Shown here: one piece after another, positions 1 through 6,025 of the stretch
Layout of the letters: each line of letters opens with the position of its first letter
How positions within the stretch are numbered: position 1 is the first letter of the stretch
DNA from: Pseudomonadota bacterium
GTDB lineage: Bacteria > Pseudomonadota > Gammaproteobacteria > Steroidobacterales > Steroidobacteraceae
Reading direction: 5' to 3'
Assembly (NCBI GenBank): GCA_021826035.1
Contig: JAKBBE010000104.1
Coordinates: 1 to 9,722, forward strand
Length of the DNA stretch: 9,722 nt
Made by a program: the position numbers and the translations under genes
The notes under the pieces: model-generated
What the model saw: the letters and a program-made list of their open reading frames with translations, nothing else
The model's database searches: none
What the model was told of the DNA's origin: nothing

Positions 1-3
1 CGC

Positions 4-20
4 GTCGAGATTCTTAACAG
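4..20 (+). promoter_or_regulatory. candidate activator-binding site upstream of the sigma-54 promoter
   Basis: GTCGAGATTCTTAACAG lies about 65 bases upstream of the -24 element. A close relative, GTCGATAATTCTTACAC, lies at 974-990 upstream of the second PEP-CTERM promoter. The shared core is GTCGA, then ATTCTTA, then CA. Position and sharing fit an enhancer-binding protein site, but no palindrome is obvious and two examples are few. Confidence 0.3.
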
Positions 21-80
21 ACTCCACTGAACATAATAGAATTCGCGCTCATCTACTTGATTTTAAAGTCAAAAAAATCA

Positions 81-94
81 GGCACGAGATTTGC
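81..94 (+). promoter_or_regulatory. sigma-54 (-24/-12) promoter of first PEP-CTERM gene
   Basis: The element reads GGCAC, five bases (gagat), then TTGC, followed by T. The GG at 81-82 and the GC at 93-94 are 12 bases apart, which is the invariant sigma-54 spacing, and every consensus base of GGCAC-N5-TTGC is present. Transcription would begin near 106, about 30 bases before the preferred ATG at 137. Sigma-54 needs an enhancer-binding activator upstream; only 80 bases upstream are visible here. The same geometry recurs before the other two PEP-CTERM genes in the window. Confidence 0.85.
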
Positions 95-136
95 TTTATT
101 TTCCGGAGTCAGCCGAACAGGACGATGAAGGACGCC

Positions 137-874
137 ATGAAGCTCAAATATGCAGGATTTGTTGCGATTGCGATCGTACTCGCTGGCGCAGGTGCTCAAT
201 CGGCGCACGCAGGCGCGATCAACTGGAGTTTCAACGCGCTGAACGGATCGCCCGCGCAGCCCGGCAAGAGCCTGCTGACCCAGGAGACGTACACTCAAGA
301 TGGCGAGACGTTGACCGCGACGTCCACTCGTTACACATGCCGGTACTTCCTGTGCGGGTGGGCCGGTTCGACGGTCGATCTATATGCCAAGAACGGCGGA
401 ACGGCCGCCGAGCAGGGCTTGGGGCTCACCAATGACCCTTCGGGCGACCACGAGATCACTGACCCGTACGGCATCAGCATCTCCTTGAGCAGCGGCACGT
501 TCACGAGTATCAACATCGGCTCGGTGCAATCCGGGGAAACCTGGGCGGTCTGGGGCACCCACGACGGCGGGTGGCAGAAGCTCGGCTCCGGAATGGGCAC
601 CGAGACGAGCAACCCGCTCGTGACATTCGACCTGACCGGACTCTCCGCCCGCTACTCCCAGCTGATCCTCACCGATCCTCAGCAAGGCAATGGGTACAGC
701 AGCTGGTGGTGCAACACCTCGGGTTCGAACAACATCCTGCTGCAAGGCGTCTCCAGCACCGGCGAGGTGCCGGTGAGCACTCCGGAACCGGGTGCGCTCG
801 CGATGTTCACCGCCGGCCTGCTCGGCTGCGCGCTGTTCATCAACCGCCGCCGGCGCGCCGCGCGCGAAGGCTGA
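137..874 (+). CDS. PEP-CTERM sorting domain-containing protein (first of three)
   Basis: This is a secreted protein of 245 residues predicted to be handled by an exosortase, probably of the XrtA/EpsH type encoded elsewhere. An N-terminal signal peptide (residues 1-25, cleavage after AHA) is followed by a Ser/Thr/Gly-rich body with a few Cys and Trp and no fold I can name. The C-terminal sorting signal begins at residue 216: PEPGALA, a hydrophobic helix containing GLLGCALFI, then the basic tail RRRRAAR. I chose ATG 137 because AAGGA at 128-132 sits four bases before it and the protein then starts directly with the signal peptide; ATG 125 is in frame and would add four residues. It is monocistronic, with its own sigma-54 promoter and terminator. 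Its last 30 codons and its terminator stem closely match those of the next gene although the bodies are unrelated. The role of the mature protein is unknown; PEP-CTERM proteins in general are tied to exopolysaccharide, biofilm or floc formation. Confidence 0.9.
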   Translation: MKLKYAGFVAIAIVLAGAGAQSAHAGAINWSFNALNGSPAQPGKSLLTQETYTQDGETLTATSTRYTCRYFLCGWAGSTVDLYAKNGGTAAEQGLGLTNDPSGDHEITDPYGISISLSSGTFTSINIGSVQSGETWAVWGTHDGGWQKLGSGMGTETSNPLVTFDLTGLSARYSQLILTDPQQGNGYSSWWCNTSGSNNILLQGVSSTGEVPVSTPEPGALAMFTAGLLGCALFINRRRRAAREG

Positions 875-916
875 TCGGTAGAGCGCAGCGCGTTGCTCAG
901 AGATCCTGTGTCCCGC

Positions 917-942
917 AGAACGGCCCCGCAAGGGGCCGTTCT
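917..942 (+). terminator. hairpin terminator after the first PEP-CTERM gene
   Basis: A perfect 11-bp stem (AGAACGGCCCC paired with GGGGCCGTTCT) closes a GCAA tetraloop of the GNRA class. It is followed by CGTTG, so there is no real U-run. The stem is identical to the one after the second PEP-CTERM gene at 1975-2000. Confidence 0.75.
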
Positions 943-973
943 CGTTGGACGAGGCGTTGCAGTGTCGGAAAAT

Positions 974-990
974 GTCGATAATTCTTACAC
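974..990 (+). promoter_or_regulatory. candidate activator-binding site before the second PEP-CTERM gene
   Basis: GTCGATAATTCTTACAC resembles the element at 4-20. It lies about 20 bases further from its promoter than the first copy does, close to two helical turns, so both would face the same side of the DNA. This is a weak inference from two examples. Confidence 0.3.
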
Positions 991-1073
991 CCCAGGCGGC
1001 TCCGCCCTGCCAGTCGCTATGTTAAATAGATAACACATTGAATTTACTTGCCTTCTTCCGTCGCCTCTCTGGT

Positions 1074-1087
1074 GGTACAATTTTTGC
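1074..1087 (+). promoter_or_regulatory. sigma-54 (-24/-12) promoter of second PEP-CTERM gene
   Basis: The element reads TGGTAC, then AATTT, then TTGCT. GG at 1074-1075 and GC at 1086-1087 have the exact 12-base spacing. The -24 box differs from TGGCAC by one base (T for C). The predicted transcript start is near 1099, leaving a leader of about 70 bases before ATG 1169. Confidence 0.8.
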
Positions 1088-1168
1088 TCAAATTCAGGGT
1101 GAACGACCTGGGCTGGAGTGCCGGTCCGGCGGGTCGTGACAACAGGCAGGTCCAGAGGTGAATTCGTT

Positions 1169-1933
1169 ATGAGATCGCCCTTCAATCGCAGCGCCCTGGC
1201 CGGTAGCGTCATTGCACTGGGTGCGGCATTTGCCCTGCTCGGAACGGCACAGGCGAGCATCCTGTACACGGTGAACACCGGAACGAACGGGAACGCCAAT
1301 CAGTCTGCCCTGGCCACCTTCGACTTCTCCTCGCCGGGCACCTTCAGCCTGACTCTGAACAACACCGGTACGGTCGTCGGTATCGCATCGGTGCTCGACG
1401 GGTTCAATTTCAGTCAGTCGGGCCTGAGCAGCTTCAGCTTGAGCAGCATCGATAGCGCTGAAGGACTGGTCACCTGCACGTCCTCATCGGCCAAGACCGG
1501 CTCCTGCACCGAGGCCAACGGGGGCATGCAACCGCTGTCCGAATGGGGTGTCAGCAGTACCGGCACTTCAGTGTTCATGAGCGCAGGCCAGGGCCTGCAT
1601 CCCTATGGGATCATTAACGATTCCGCCAATGCCTGGGTCGCGTCGAACGGCCAGAAAGGCGGGGTGACGAACGCCGAGCACAATCCCTACCTGGAAGGGC
1701 CGGTGACGTTTACCTTCAACGTCGGTGCGGACTCGACGGTACCGACCTTGTGGAACGTCCAATTCCTCTTCGGCACCGAGCCAACCACCATCGACGGAAC
1801 GTGCGCGTCCAGTAATGAGTGCTCGCCGCCTGTCGCGACGCCGGAACCCGGCGCGCTGGCGATATTCGGCGCCGGACTCCTCGGCTGCGCGCTGTTCATC
1901 CACCGCCGCCGTCGCGCCGCGCGGCAGAGTTGA
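1169..1933 (+). CDS. PEP-CTERM sorting domain-containing protein (second of three)
   Basis: This is a predicted exosortase substrate of 254 residues. The signal peptide covers residues 1-29 (cleavage after AQA). The body is rich in Ser, Thr, Gly and Asn and contains short stretches typical of extracellular beta-structure, with four Cys (one pair around residues 105-115, another just before the sorting signal) that could form disulfides. The sorting signal starts at residue 225 with PEPGALA, then a hydrophobic segment with GLLGCALFI, then RRRRAAR. I chose ATG 1169 because GAGGTGA (1155-1161) sits seven bases upstream and the signal peptide starts there; a GTG at 1118 is in frame but would put 17 arginine-rich residues ahead of the signal peptide. 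It is monocistronic with a sigma-54 promoter and hairpin terminator. I recognise no fold in the mature part. Confidence 0.9.
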   Translation: MRSPFNRSALAGSVIALGAAFALLGTAQASILYTVNTGTNGNANQSALATFDFSSPGTFSLTLNNTGTVVGIASVLDGFNFSQSGLSSFSLSSIDSAEGLVTCTSSSAKTGSCTEANGGMQPLSEWGVSSTGTSVFMSAGQGLHPYGIINDSANAWVASNGQKGGVTNAEHNPYLEGPVTFTFNVGADSTVPTLWNVQFLFGTEPTTIDGTCASSNECSPPVATPEPGALAIFGAGLLGCALFIHRRRRAARQS

Positions 1934-1974
1934 TCGGCGATCCGAGCCTTTCGCTAGAGACCCCGGCGTCCGGT

Positions 1975-2000
1975 AGAACGGCCCCTTGCGGGGCCGTTCT
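1975..2000 (+). terminator. hairpin terminator after the second PEP-CTERM gene
   Basis: The same 11-bp stem as at 917-942 (AGAACGGCCCC/GGGGCCGTTCT) is present here with a TTGC loop and is followed by CGTTTC. Both copies also share the next five bases, CGTTN-like, and lie about 42 bases after their stop codons. The U-run is poor. Confidence 0.75.
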
Positions 2001-2042
2001 CGTTTCAGCCTTCCGCCCGCTGCCCTCGCCGCCCAAATCCTC

Positions 2043-2048
2043 TACAGT
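2043..2048 (+). promoter_or_regulatory. possible -10 box for the deacetylase
   Basis: TACAGT ends nine bases before ATG 2057, at about the distance expected for a leaderless transcript. That would explain the missing Shine-Dalgarno. No convincing -35 box is present 16-18 bases upstream, so this is weak. Confidence 0.25.
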
Positions 2049-2056
2049 GACGCCCC

Positions 2057-2965
2057 ATGGATAGCCCCACCGCTCCGGCGCGCCCGCGCGGCCCCGTGAA
2101 TGCCTTTACCGTCGACGTCGAGGACTACTTCCATGTCGCCGCCTTGGCCTCGGCCGTCTCGCGCGACAGCTGGTCGAGCCGCGAATGCCGCGTCGAGCGC
2201 AATACCGAGCGGTTGCTCGGGCTGCTCGAGGAGCGCGGCGTCGCCGGCACGTTCTTCGTGCTGGGCTGGGTGGCCGAGCGCTACCCGGCGCTGGTGCGGC
2301 GCATTGCCGAGTGCGGCCATGAGGTCGCCTGTCACGGCTATTCACATCAGCTGATCTACGAGCAGAGCCCGGAGGTGTTCCGCGAGGAGACCGCCCGGGC
2401 CAAGAGCATGCTCGAGGAGGCGCTCGGTGAACCGGTGCTCGGCTACCGGGCCGCGAGCTTCTCGGTCATCCGCAAGACGCTCTGGGCACTCGATACGCTG
2501 ATCGACCTGGGATTCACCTACGACTCCTCGATCTTCCCGATCCGGCACGACCGCTACGGCATTCCGGACGCCTCACCCGAACCGGGGCACTTCACGGCCC
2601 CCTCGGGCCGTACGCTGGTGGAATTTCCGATGGTCCCGGCGAGTGTCTTCGGCACCAAGGTGCCGGTGTGCGGCGGCGGCTACTTCCGCATCTTCCCGTA
2701 CTGGCTGACCCGCGCCGGGTTGCGCCAGATCAACCGGCGCGGCCAGGCCTTCCCCTTCTACCTGCATCCCTGGGAGATCGACCCCGAGCAGCCGCGCATC
2801 CGGGTCGGTGCGCTCTCGCGCTTCCGCCATTACACCAACCTGCACCGCTGCGAGGCACGGCTGCATCGAGTGCTGCGGGAATTCGCCTTCGCCCCGATGC
2901 GCGAGGTGTTGCGCGCGCGCGGGCTCATGGACCCACACGTTCCGCTCACCGCTGCGGCCTCATAG
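2057..2965 (+). CDS. XrtA/PEP-CTERM-associated polysaccharide deacetylase
   Basis: This is a NodB-fold carbohydrate esterase 4 protein of the exosortase-associated family (TIGR03006-like), expected to remove N-acetyl groups from a polysaccharide that is being made or exported. Visible motifs are TVDVEDYFHV (residues 18-27, acidic catalytic/metal residues), HGYSH (93-97, metal-binding histidines), RAASFS (from 131), DSSIFP, and LHPWE (His237). The 302-residue length fits a single-domain enzyme, and there is no signal peptide or membrane segment, as in related cytoplasmic or peripheral members. ATG 2057 has no clear Shine-Dalgarno. GTG 2096 would give MNAFTVDVEDYF, the more usual N-terminus of this family, so the true start is uncertain. 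It normally sits in an exopolysaccharide cluster next to exosortase genes; here it stands alone, flanked by a PEP-CTERM gene and a decayed toxin operon. No sigma-54 element is visible upstream. Confidence 0.92.
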   Translation: MDSPTAPARPRGPVNAFTVDVEDYFHVAALASAVSRDSWSSRECRVERNTERLLGLLEERGVAGTFFVLGWVAERYPALVRRIAECGHEVACHGYSHQLIYEQSPEVFREETARAKSMLEEALGEPVLGYRAASFSVIRKTLWALDTLIDLGFTYDSSIFPIRHDRYGIPDASPEPGHFTAPSGRTLVEFPMVPASVFGTKVPVCGGGYFRIFPYWLTRAGLRQINRRGQAFPFYLHPWEIDPEQPRIRVGALSRFRHYTNLHRCEARLHRVLREFAFAPMREVLRARGLMDPHVPLTAAAS

Positions 2966-2994
2966 TGATCCCGCGCTCTCCGTCGCTGCGCAGG

Positions 2995-3055
2995 GATGCG
3001 AATCGCGGATGCGCACACTCGATGCGCATGAACTGATGCGATACGACTGCGCATC
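2995..3055 (+). repeat. spaced GATGCG repeats upstream of the ccdAB fossil
   Basis: GATGCG occurs at 2995, 3008, 3021 and 3035 (spacings 13, 13, 14) and in inverted form, CGCATC, at 3050-3055. The copy at 3021 is part of the palindrome ATGCGCAT. The array ends 19 bases before the ccdA Shine-Dalgarno, where an autoregulatory operator would be expected. It could also be chance in GC-rich DNA. Confidence 0.4.
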
Positions 3056-3086
3056 TACGCCCCCCACTCCAGCGGGAGGTCTGACG

Positions 3087-3329
3087 GTGAAGTCCTCCCC
3101 GAGCACGTCGACCAAGAAGGCGGTCACTCTCAGCCTCCACGGTGACGTTCCCGATGAAGCGCGTGCGCATCGGATCACCCTTTCGGCCGTCTTGGAGAGC
3201 GCCGCACTGTAGGCCATCCGGCCAGCGCGCCAACGCCGGCGGCGGGAAGAGAATCGCCCCGCCATCGACGCCTACCATGCGCAGGGTGCGCAACACCGGG
3301 TCTTCTCCGACGGCGTGCGGCGGTTTTGG
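3087..3329 (+). pseudogene. ccdA: decayed CcdA-family antitoxin
   Basis: One continuous frame from GTG 3087 reads as a CcdA homologue interrupted by a single stop. The N-terminal part contains TKKAVTLSLHGDVPDEAR then RITLSAVLESAAL, matching the family's DNA-binding half (typically KKAxNLSxxxDLLxxAR then INLSATLE). After TAG 3210-3212 the same frame continues with ENRPAIDAYHAQGAQHRV then FSDGVRRF, the conserved CcdB-wrapping tail (typically ENxxAIxAYN ... GVFSDGLRxF). A good Shine-Dalgarno, GGGAGGT at 3074-3080, lies six bases before the GTG. The ancestral length would be about 80 codons, normal for CcdA. Two lesions are seen: the TAG, probably from CAG or GAG, and TGG at 3327-3329 where the terminal stop should be. 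The identification rests on motif recall, not a database search. Confidence 0.82.
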
Positions 3330-3647
3330 TGGCTCAGTTCGACCTCCATCGCAATGCCAAGCCGATCACTCGAGAGATTTTGCCCCTCGTGCGCGATGTG
3401 CCGTCGGACGGGCTCGAAGACCTACGGACTCGAGTCGTGATTCCGCTGACTCCATCGCAGACGCGGTCTAGAAATCCCCTGGAGACGCTCACACCCGCAA
3501 TCGGGGTGAGCGGGACACGTTATATTCTGGTCACCCTCCAACCTGCCGGTATCCCCCCGAGGGATCCGGGCCCGTGAATGGACGCCCTTCCCGAGGAGCG
3601 GCTGAAGATCATTGCAGCGATGGGGTCTGCCCATCACGGGCCACTGA
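3329..3647 (+). pseudogene. ccdB: decayed CcdB-family gyrase-poisoning toxin
   Basis: The frame from GTG 3329 reads VAQFDLHRN then ITREILPLVRDVPSDGLEDL, RTRVVIPL, ETLTPAIGVSGTRYILVT and AGIPPRDPGP, matching the order and spacing of CcdB proteins (MAQFDVYRN ... DVQSDLLDDLxTRVVVPL ... LxPVFxVxGxxYVLVTPxLAGVPRRELG). A TGA at 3575-3577 interrupts it. The same frame resumes with MDALPEERLKIIAAM, the penultimate helix. One extra base in the G-run at about 3622-3625 then shifts the last codons; in the shifted frame they read LPITGH and stop at 3645-3647, close to the family's usual LLxTGx ending. A terminator follows ten bases later, which supports this end. Family members bind DNA gyrase; this copy should make no full-length toxin. 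Confidence 0.85.
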
Positions 3648-3656
3648 CTCCAATTC

Positions 3657-3680
3657 GCGACATTCAGATGTCGCCTTTTT
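3657..3680 (+). terminator. Rho-independent terminator of the former ccdAB operon
   Basis: A perfect 7-bp stem (GCGACAT/ATGTCGC) with a TCAG loop is followed by CTTTTT. It begins ten bases after the inferred ccdB stop, so it marks the original end of the operon. Confidence 0.75.
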
Positions 3681-3876
3681 CTGACGTCTATCGCCTCGCA
3701 AAGGTCTGAGGCACCATCGCCCGCGGGTACACGAACGCCGCCGGTGCACCGTCAACGTCTCAGGCGGCCAGGCGTTATGACCCGGTGTGCATCGCGCTGC
3801 GCTCTGCCCGGCATACTCCCGCGCCGAGTCAGCGTTGCGGTTTGCCTCAACACTCTCCCTTGCAGAGGTCACTCCC
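3681..3876. other. intergenic stretch before the lipoprotein gene
   Basis: About 200 bases without a supportable gene. I see no sigma-54 element (GG-N10-GC with TTGC) and no convincing -35/-10 pair. The Shine-Dalgarno AGAGG at 3864-3868 belongs to the following gene. Confidence 0.5.
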
Positions 3877-5859
3877 ATGAAACGCGTGCGTTCCCATTCC
3901 GCCTGGACCCTGGGCGCCCAACATCTGCTGACCGGCCTGCTCGTGGCCGCAGCGCTCGCGCTGGCCGGCTGCGGCGGCTCGAGCATGAGTCCCTCGGCGG
4001 TCGTCAGTCCGCCCACCTCGACCAAACAGACCCCGTGCACCAGCGGCTGCGGGACGGCCTTGGTATCCCTCACGGATGCGCCCGGGGACTTCGTCAGCTA
4101 CATCGTCACCGTCGACTCCCTGACGCTCACCCGCACCGACGGCACGGTGGTGCAGACCGTACCGACCACCTCGCAGGTGGATTTCGCGCAATTGGTGAAT
4201 CTGTCCGAAGTCCTGAGTGCGCAGCAGTTGCCCCCGGGCACCTACACCTCCGCGCAGCTGACGCTCGATTACAGCACCGCGGACATCGTCGTGAGCACGG
4301 CGAGCGGCAACGTCACCGTGCCGGGGGCGGACCTGATCAACGGCGCGACGAACAGCCCGATCAGCGCTCCGATCACCGTTACGCTGTCGTTCGGAAGCGC
4401 CCCGCTCGTGATCACCGACGGGACCGTCTCGAACCTCGCGCTCGATTTCAACCTCGCGGCCTCCAATACCGTCGACCTCACGGCCAACCCGATCACCGTC
4501 ACGGTCGACCCGGTGCTCAGCGCGAGCCTCGCACCGGCGAGCAGCAAACAGATCCATGTCCGCGGACCGCTGCAGAGCGTGAGCGTCGGCAGCAGCGACT
4601 ACGTCGTCAATGTCCGGCCCTTCGCCGATGACCAGGACGACTTCGGGCAGTTCACCGTCTACACGAACGCCTCGACCACGTATCTCATCAATGGAACGAG
4701 CTACACCGGCTCGGCGGGCTTGAGCGCGCTGCAGGGACTCTCGACCGGCACGCTCACCACCGCCTACGGCACCTGGGACACCACCGCGAACACGTTCACC
4801 GCCAGCATCGTGCACGCCGGAACCAGCGTCGCGGGCGTTTCGGGTGATGCGGTGATCGGCACCGTGGCGGCACGCACCGCGGATACGCTCACGGTGGACA
4901 ACGCGCTCGTCTACCAGGCGCCCTCCAGCAGTTCGAGCAGCGGCGACACCCAGAGCGACGACGATCTGCACTTTACGCACCAGGTGACCGTCACGATCGG
5001 CTCGGGCACGACCGTCAGCGCCGAAGGCGAGACCGGAACGTTCAGCCCCTCGGACCTCTCCGTGGGTCAGCGCGTACGCTTCACCGGGACACTGAGCTCG
5101 AACGTCACCGGAACGTCGCTCGATGCGACCAGCGGGAGCGCACTGATGAAGCCGACCCGCGGCACGGGCCTGTACACCGGCGCGAGCTCCGGGGCGATCG
5201 CGGTGAACCTGCAGTCCCTCGGCGGGGTCGATGCCGGGTCCCTCCTGTTCGCCGGGACCGGGGCGAGCGCCGCGACCGACGCGACCGCCTCGAGTTACCT
5301 GGTCGGCATCCCCTCGAGTTTCTCGACCACCGTGCTCGCGGTCGGACTGCCGGTCGAGTTCACCGGGTTCGTCACGCCGTTCGGTACCGCACCGCCGGAC
5401 TTCGCGGCGACCACGGTGGTCAGCTACGCCCAGGCGCATGCCGAGCTGCAGGCGAACTGGACGAGCCCGGGTACGACCACGGCCTTCACCGCACTCAGCT
5501 CGACGCAGTTGGTGATCGGTCAGCCGGCGCTCACCAGTGCCACGACTCACACCATCCGGATCGGGGAGACGATGATCGACGCCTCGACGCTCAGCGGCGG
5601 CGTGACGCTGATCCCGGCCACCGCCACCAGCTCGAGCACTCCGACCGAGCCGAGCGATGACGGGGGCGAGGACTTGGCCTTTGCCATCGCGCACCAGTCG
5701 AGCGACTCGGTCGATACCTTCGGGACCTTCAGCGACTTCACCAGCGCGCTGAACACGGACCTCAGCACCGCCTCGGTGCTCGGGATCTGGGCCAACGGGC
5801 TGTACGGCTCGAACGGGACGATCACCGTGAATCGGGTCTACGTGGTGCTGAACAACTGA
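3877..5859 (+). CDS. DUF4382 domain-containing lipoprotein
   Basis: This is a predicted lipoprotein of 660 residues. The N-terminus has a basic region, a hydrophobic stretch and the lipobox LAGC with Cys32 as the lipidation site; Gly at +2 suggests transfer to the outer membrane. Residues about 60-215 match DUF4382, starting with VSLTDAPGDF and rich in short beta-strands (VTVDSLTLTRTDG and similar). The remainder is Thr/Ser/Gly-rich beta-structure with segments resembling DUF5666 (GDAVIGTVAARTADTLTVDN, then VGQRVRFTGTL). Two low-complexity acidic linkers (Ser-rich then Asp-rich) occur near residues 349-365 and 580-600. ATG 3877 was chosen because AGAGG lies eight bases upstream and it places the lipobox at a normal distance; the open frame extends 30 codons further upstream without a signal-like sequence. 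It is monocistronic with a strong terminator. Its function is unknown; the build suggests a surface-exposed structural or binding protein. It has no PEP-CTERM signal. Confidence 0.88.
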   Translation: MKRVRSHSAWTLGAQHLLTGLLVAAALALAGCGGSSMSPSAVVSPPTSTKQTPCTSGCGTALVSLTDAPGDFVSYIVTVDSLTLTRTDGTVVQTVPTTSQVDFAQLVNLSEVLSAQQLPPGTYTSAQLTLDYSTADIVVSTASGNVTVPGADLINGATNSPISAPITVTLSFGSAPLVITDGTVSNLALDFNLAASNTVDLTANPITVTVDPVLSASLAPASSKQIHVRGPLQSVSVGSSDYVVNVRPFADDQDDFGQFTVYTNASTTYLINGTSYTGSAGLSALQGLSTGTLTTAYGTWDTTANTFTASIVHAGTSVAGVSGDAVIGTVAARTADTLTVDNALVYQAPSSSSSSGDTQSDDDLHFTHQVTVTIGSGTTVSAEGETGTFSPSDLSVGQRVRFTGTLSSNVTGTSLDATSGSALMKPTRGTGLYTGASSGAIAVNLQSLGGVDAGSLLFAGTGASAATDATASSYLVGIPSSFSTTVLAVGLPVEFTGFVTPFGTAPPDFAATTVVSYAQAHAELQANWTSPGTTTAFTALSSTQLVIGQPALTSATTHTIRIGETMIDASTLSGGVTLIPATATSSSTPTEPSDDGGEDLAFAIAHQSSDSVDTFGTFSDFTSALNTDLSTASVLGIWANGLYGSNGTITVNRVYVVLNN

Positions 5860-5904
5860 CCGATACCCGGGGATAGCCCGGGCTGCACACTCCGGGGGAG
5901 ATCT

Positions 5905-5958
5905 CCCGACGGCTGCCGAGGATCCTCCAAGGACCCTCGGTCGCCGTCGGGTTTTTTT
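5905..5958 (+). terminator. strong Rho-independent terminator after the lipoprotein gene
   Basis: The outer stem CCCGACGGC (5905-5913) pairs with GCCGTCGGG (5943-5951). A 2x2 mismatch separates it from the inner stem CCGAGG/CCTCGG (5916-5921 with 5935-5940). Seven T follow at 5952-5958. Just upstream a smaller inverted repeat, CCCGGG at 5866-5871 and 5877-5882, may add to it. Confidence 0.9.
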
Positions 5959-5993
5959 ACACTCGTTGAAAACTCTTCGGTGAAAATGATCTT

Positions 5994-6022
5994 AATCAAT
6001 TGATTTGGAAATAAAATTTCCA
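5994..6022. repeat. two adjacent AT-rich palindromes upstream of the third sigma-54 promoter
   Basis: AATCAATTGATT (5994-6005) is a perfect 12-bp palindrome. It is immediately followed by TGGAAAT-AAA-ATTTCCA (6006-6022), a perfect inverted repeat with 7-bp arms. They end three bases before the -24 box. Such sites could bind a repressor or a bending protein such as IHF or H-NS, but no known consensus is assigned. Confidence 0.55.
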
Positions 6023-6025
6023 TCT

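Noticed and set aside
2946..3296. Minus-strand frames of about 100 codons over the ccdAB fossil
   Set aside because: They have no recognisable motif and no ribosome site, whereas the plus strand shows CcdA and CcdB motifs in correct order.
3578..3709. Possible small gene starting at ATG 3578
   Set aside because: Its first 15 codons are the continuation of the CcdB frame after the TGA, and its tail runs through the terminator hairpin, so it is a remnant rather than a gene.
3787..3876. Upstream extension of the lipoprotein frame
   Set aside because: The 30 extra residues would bury the signal peptide and lack a ribosome site; ATG 3877 has both correct spacing and lipobox position.
3847..5694. 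615-codon open frame on the minus strand
   Set aside because: It lies entirely opposite the lipoprotein gene, is extremely rich in Arg, Gly and Ala, has no recognisable domain, and is the usual antisense shadow in GC-rich coding DNA.
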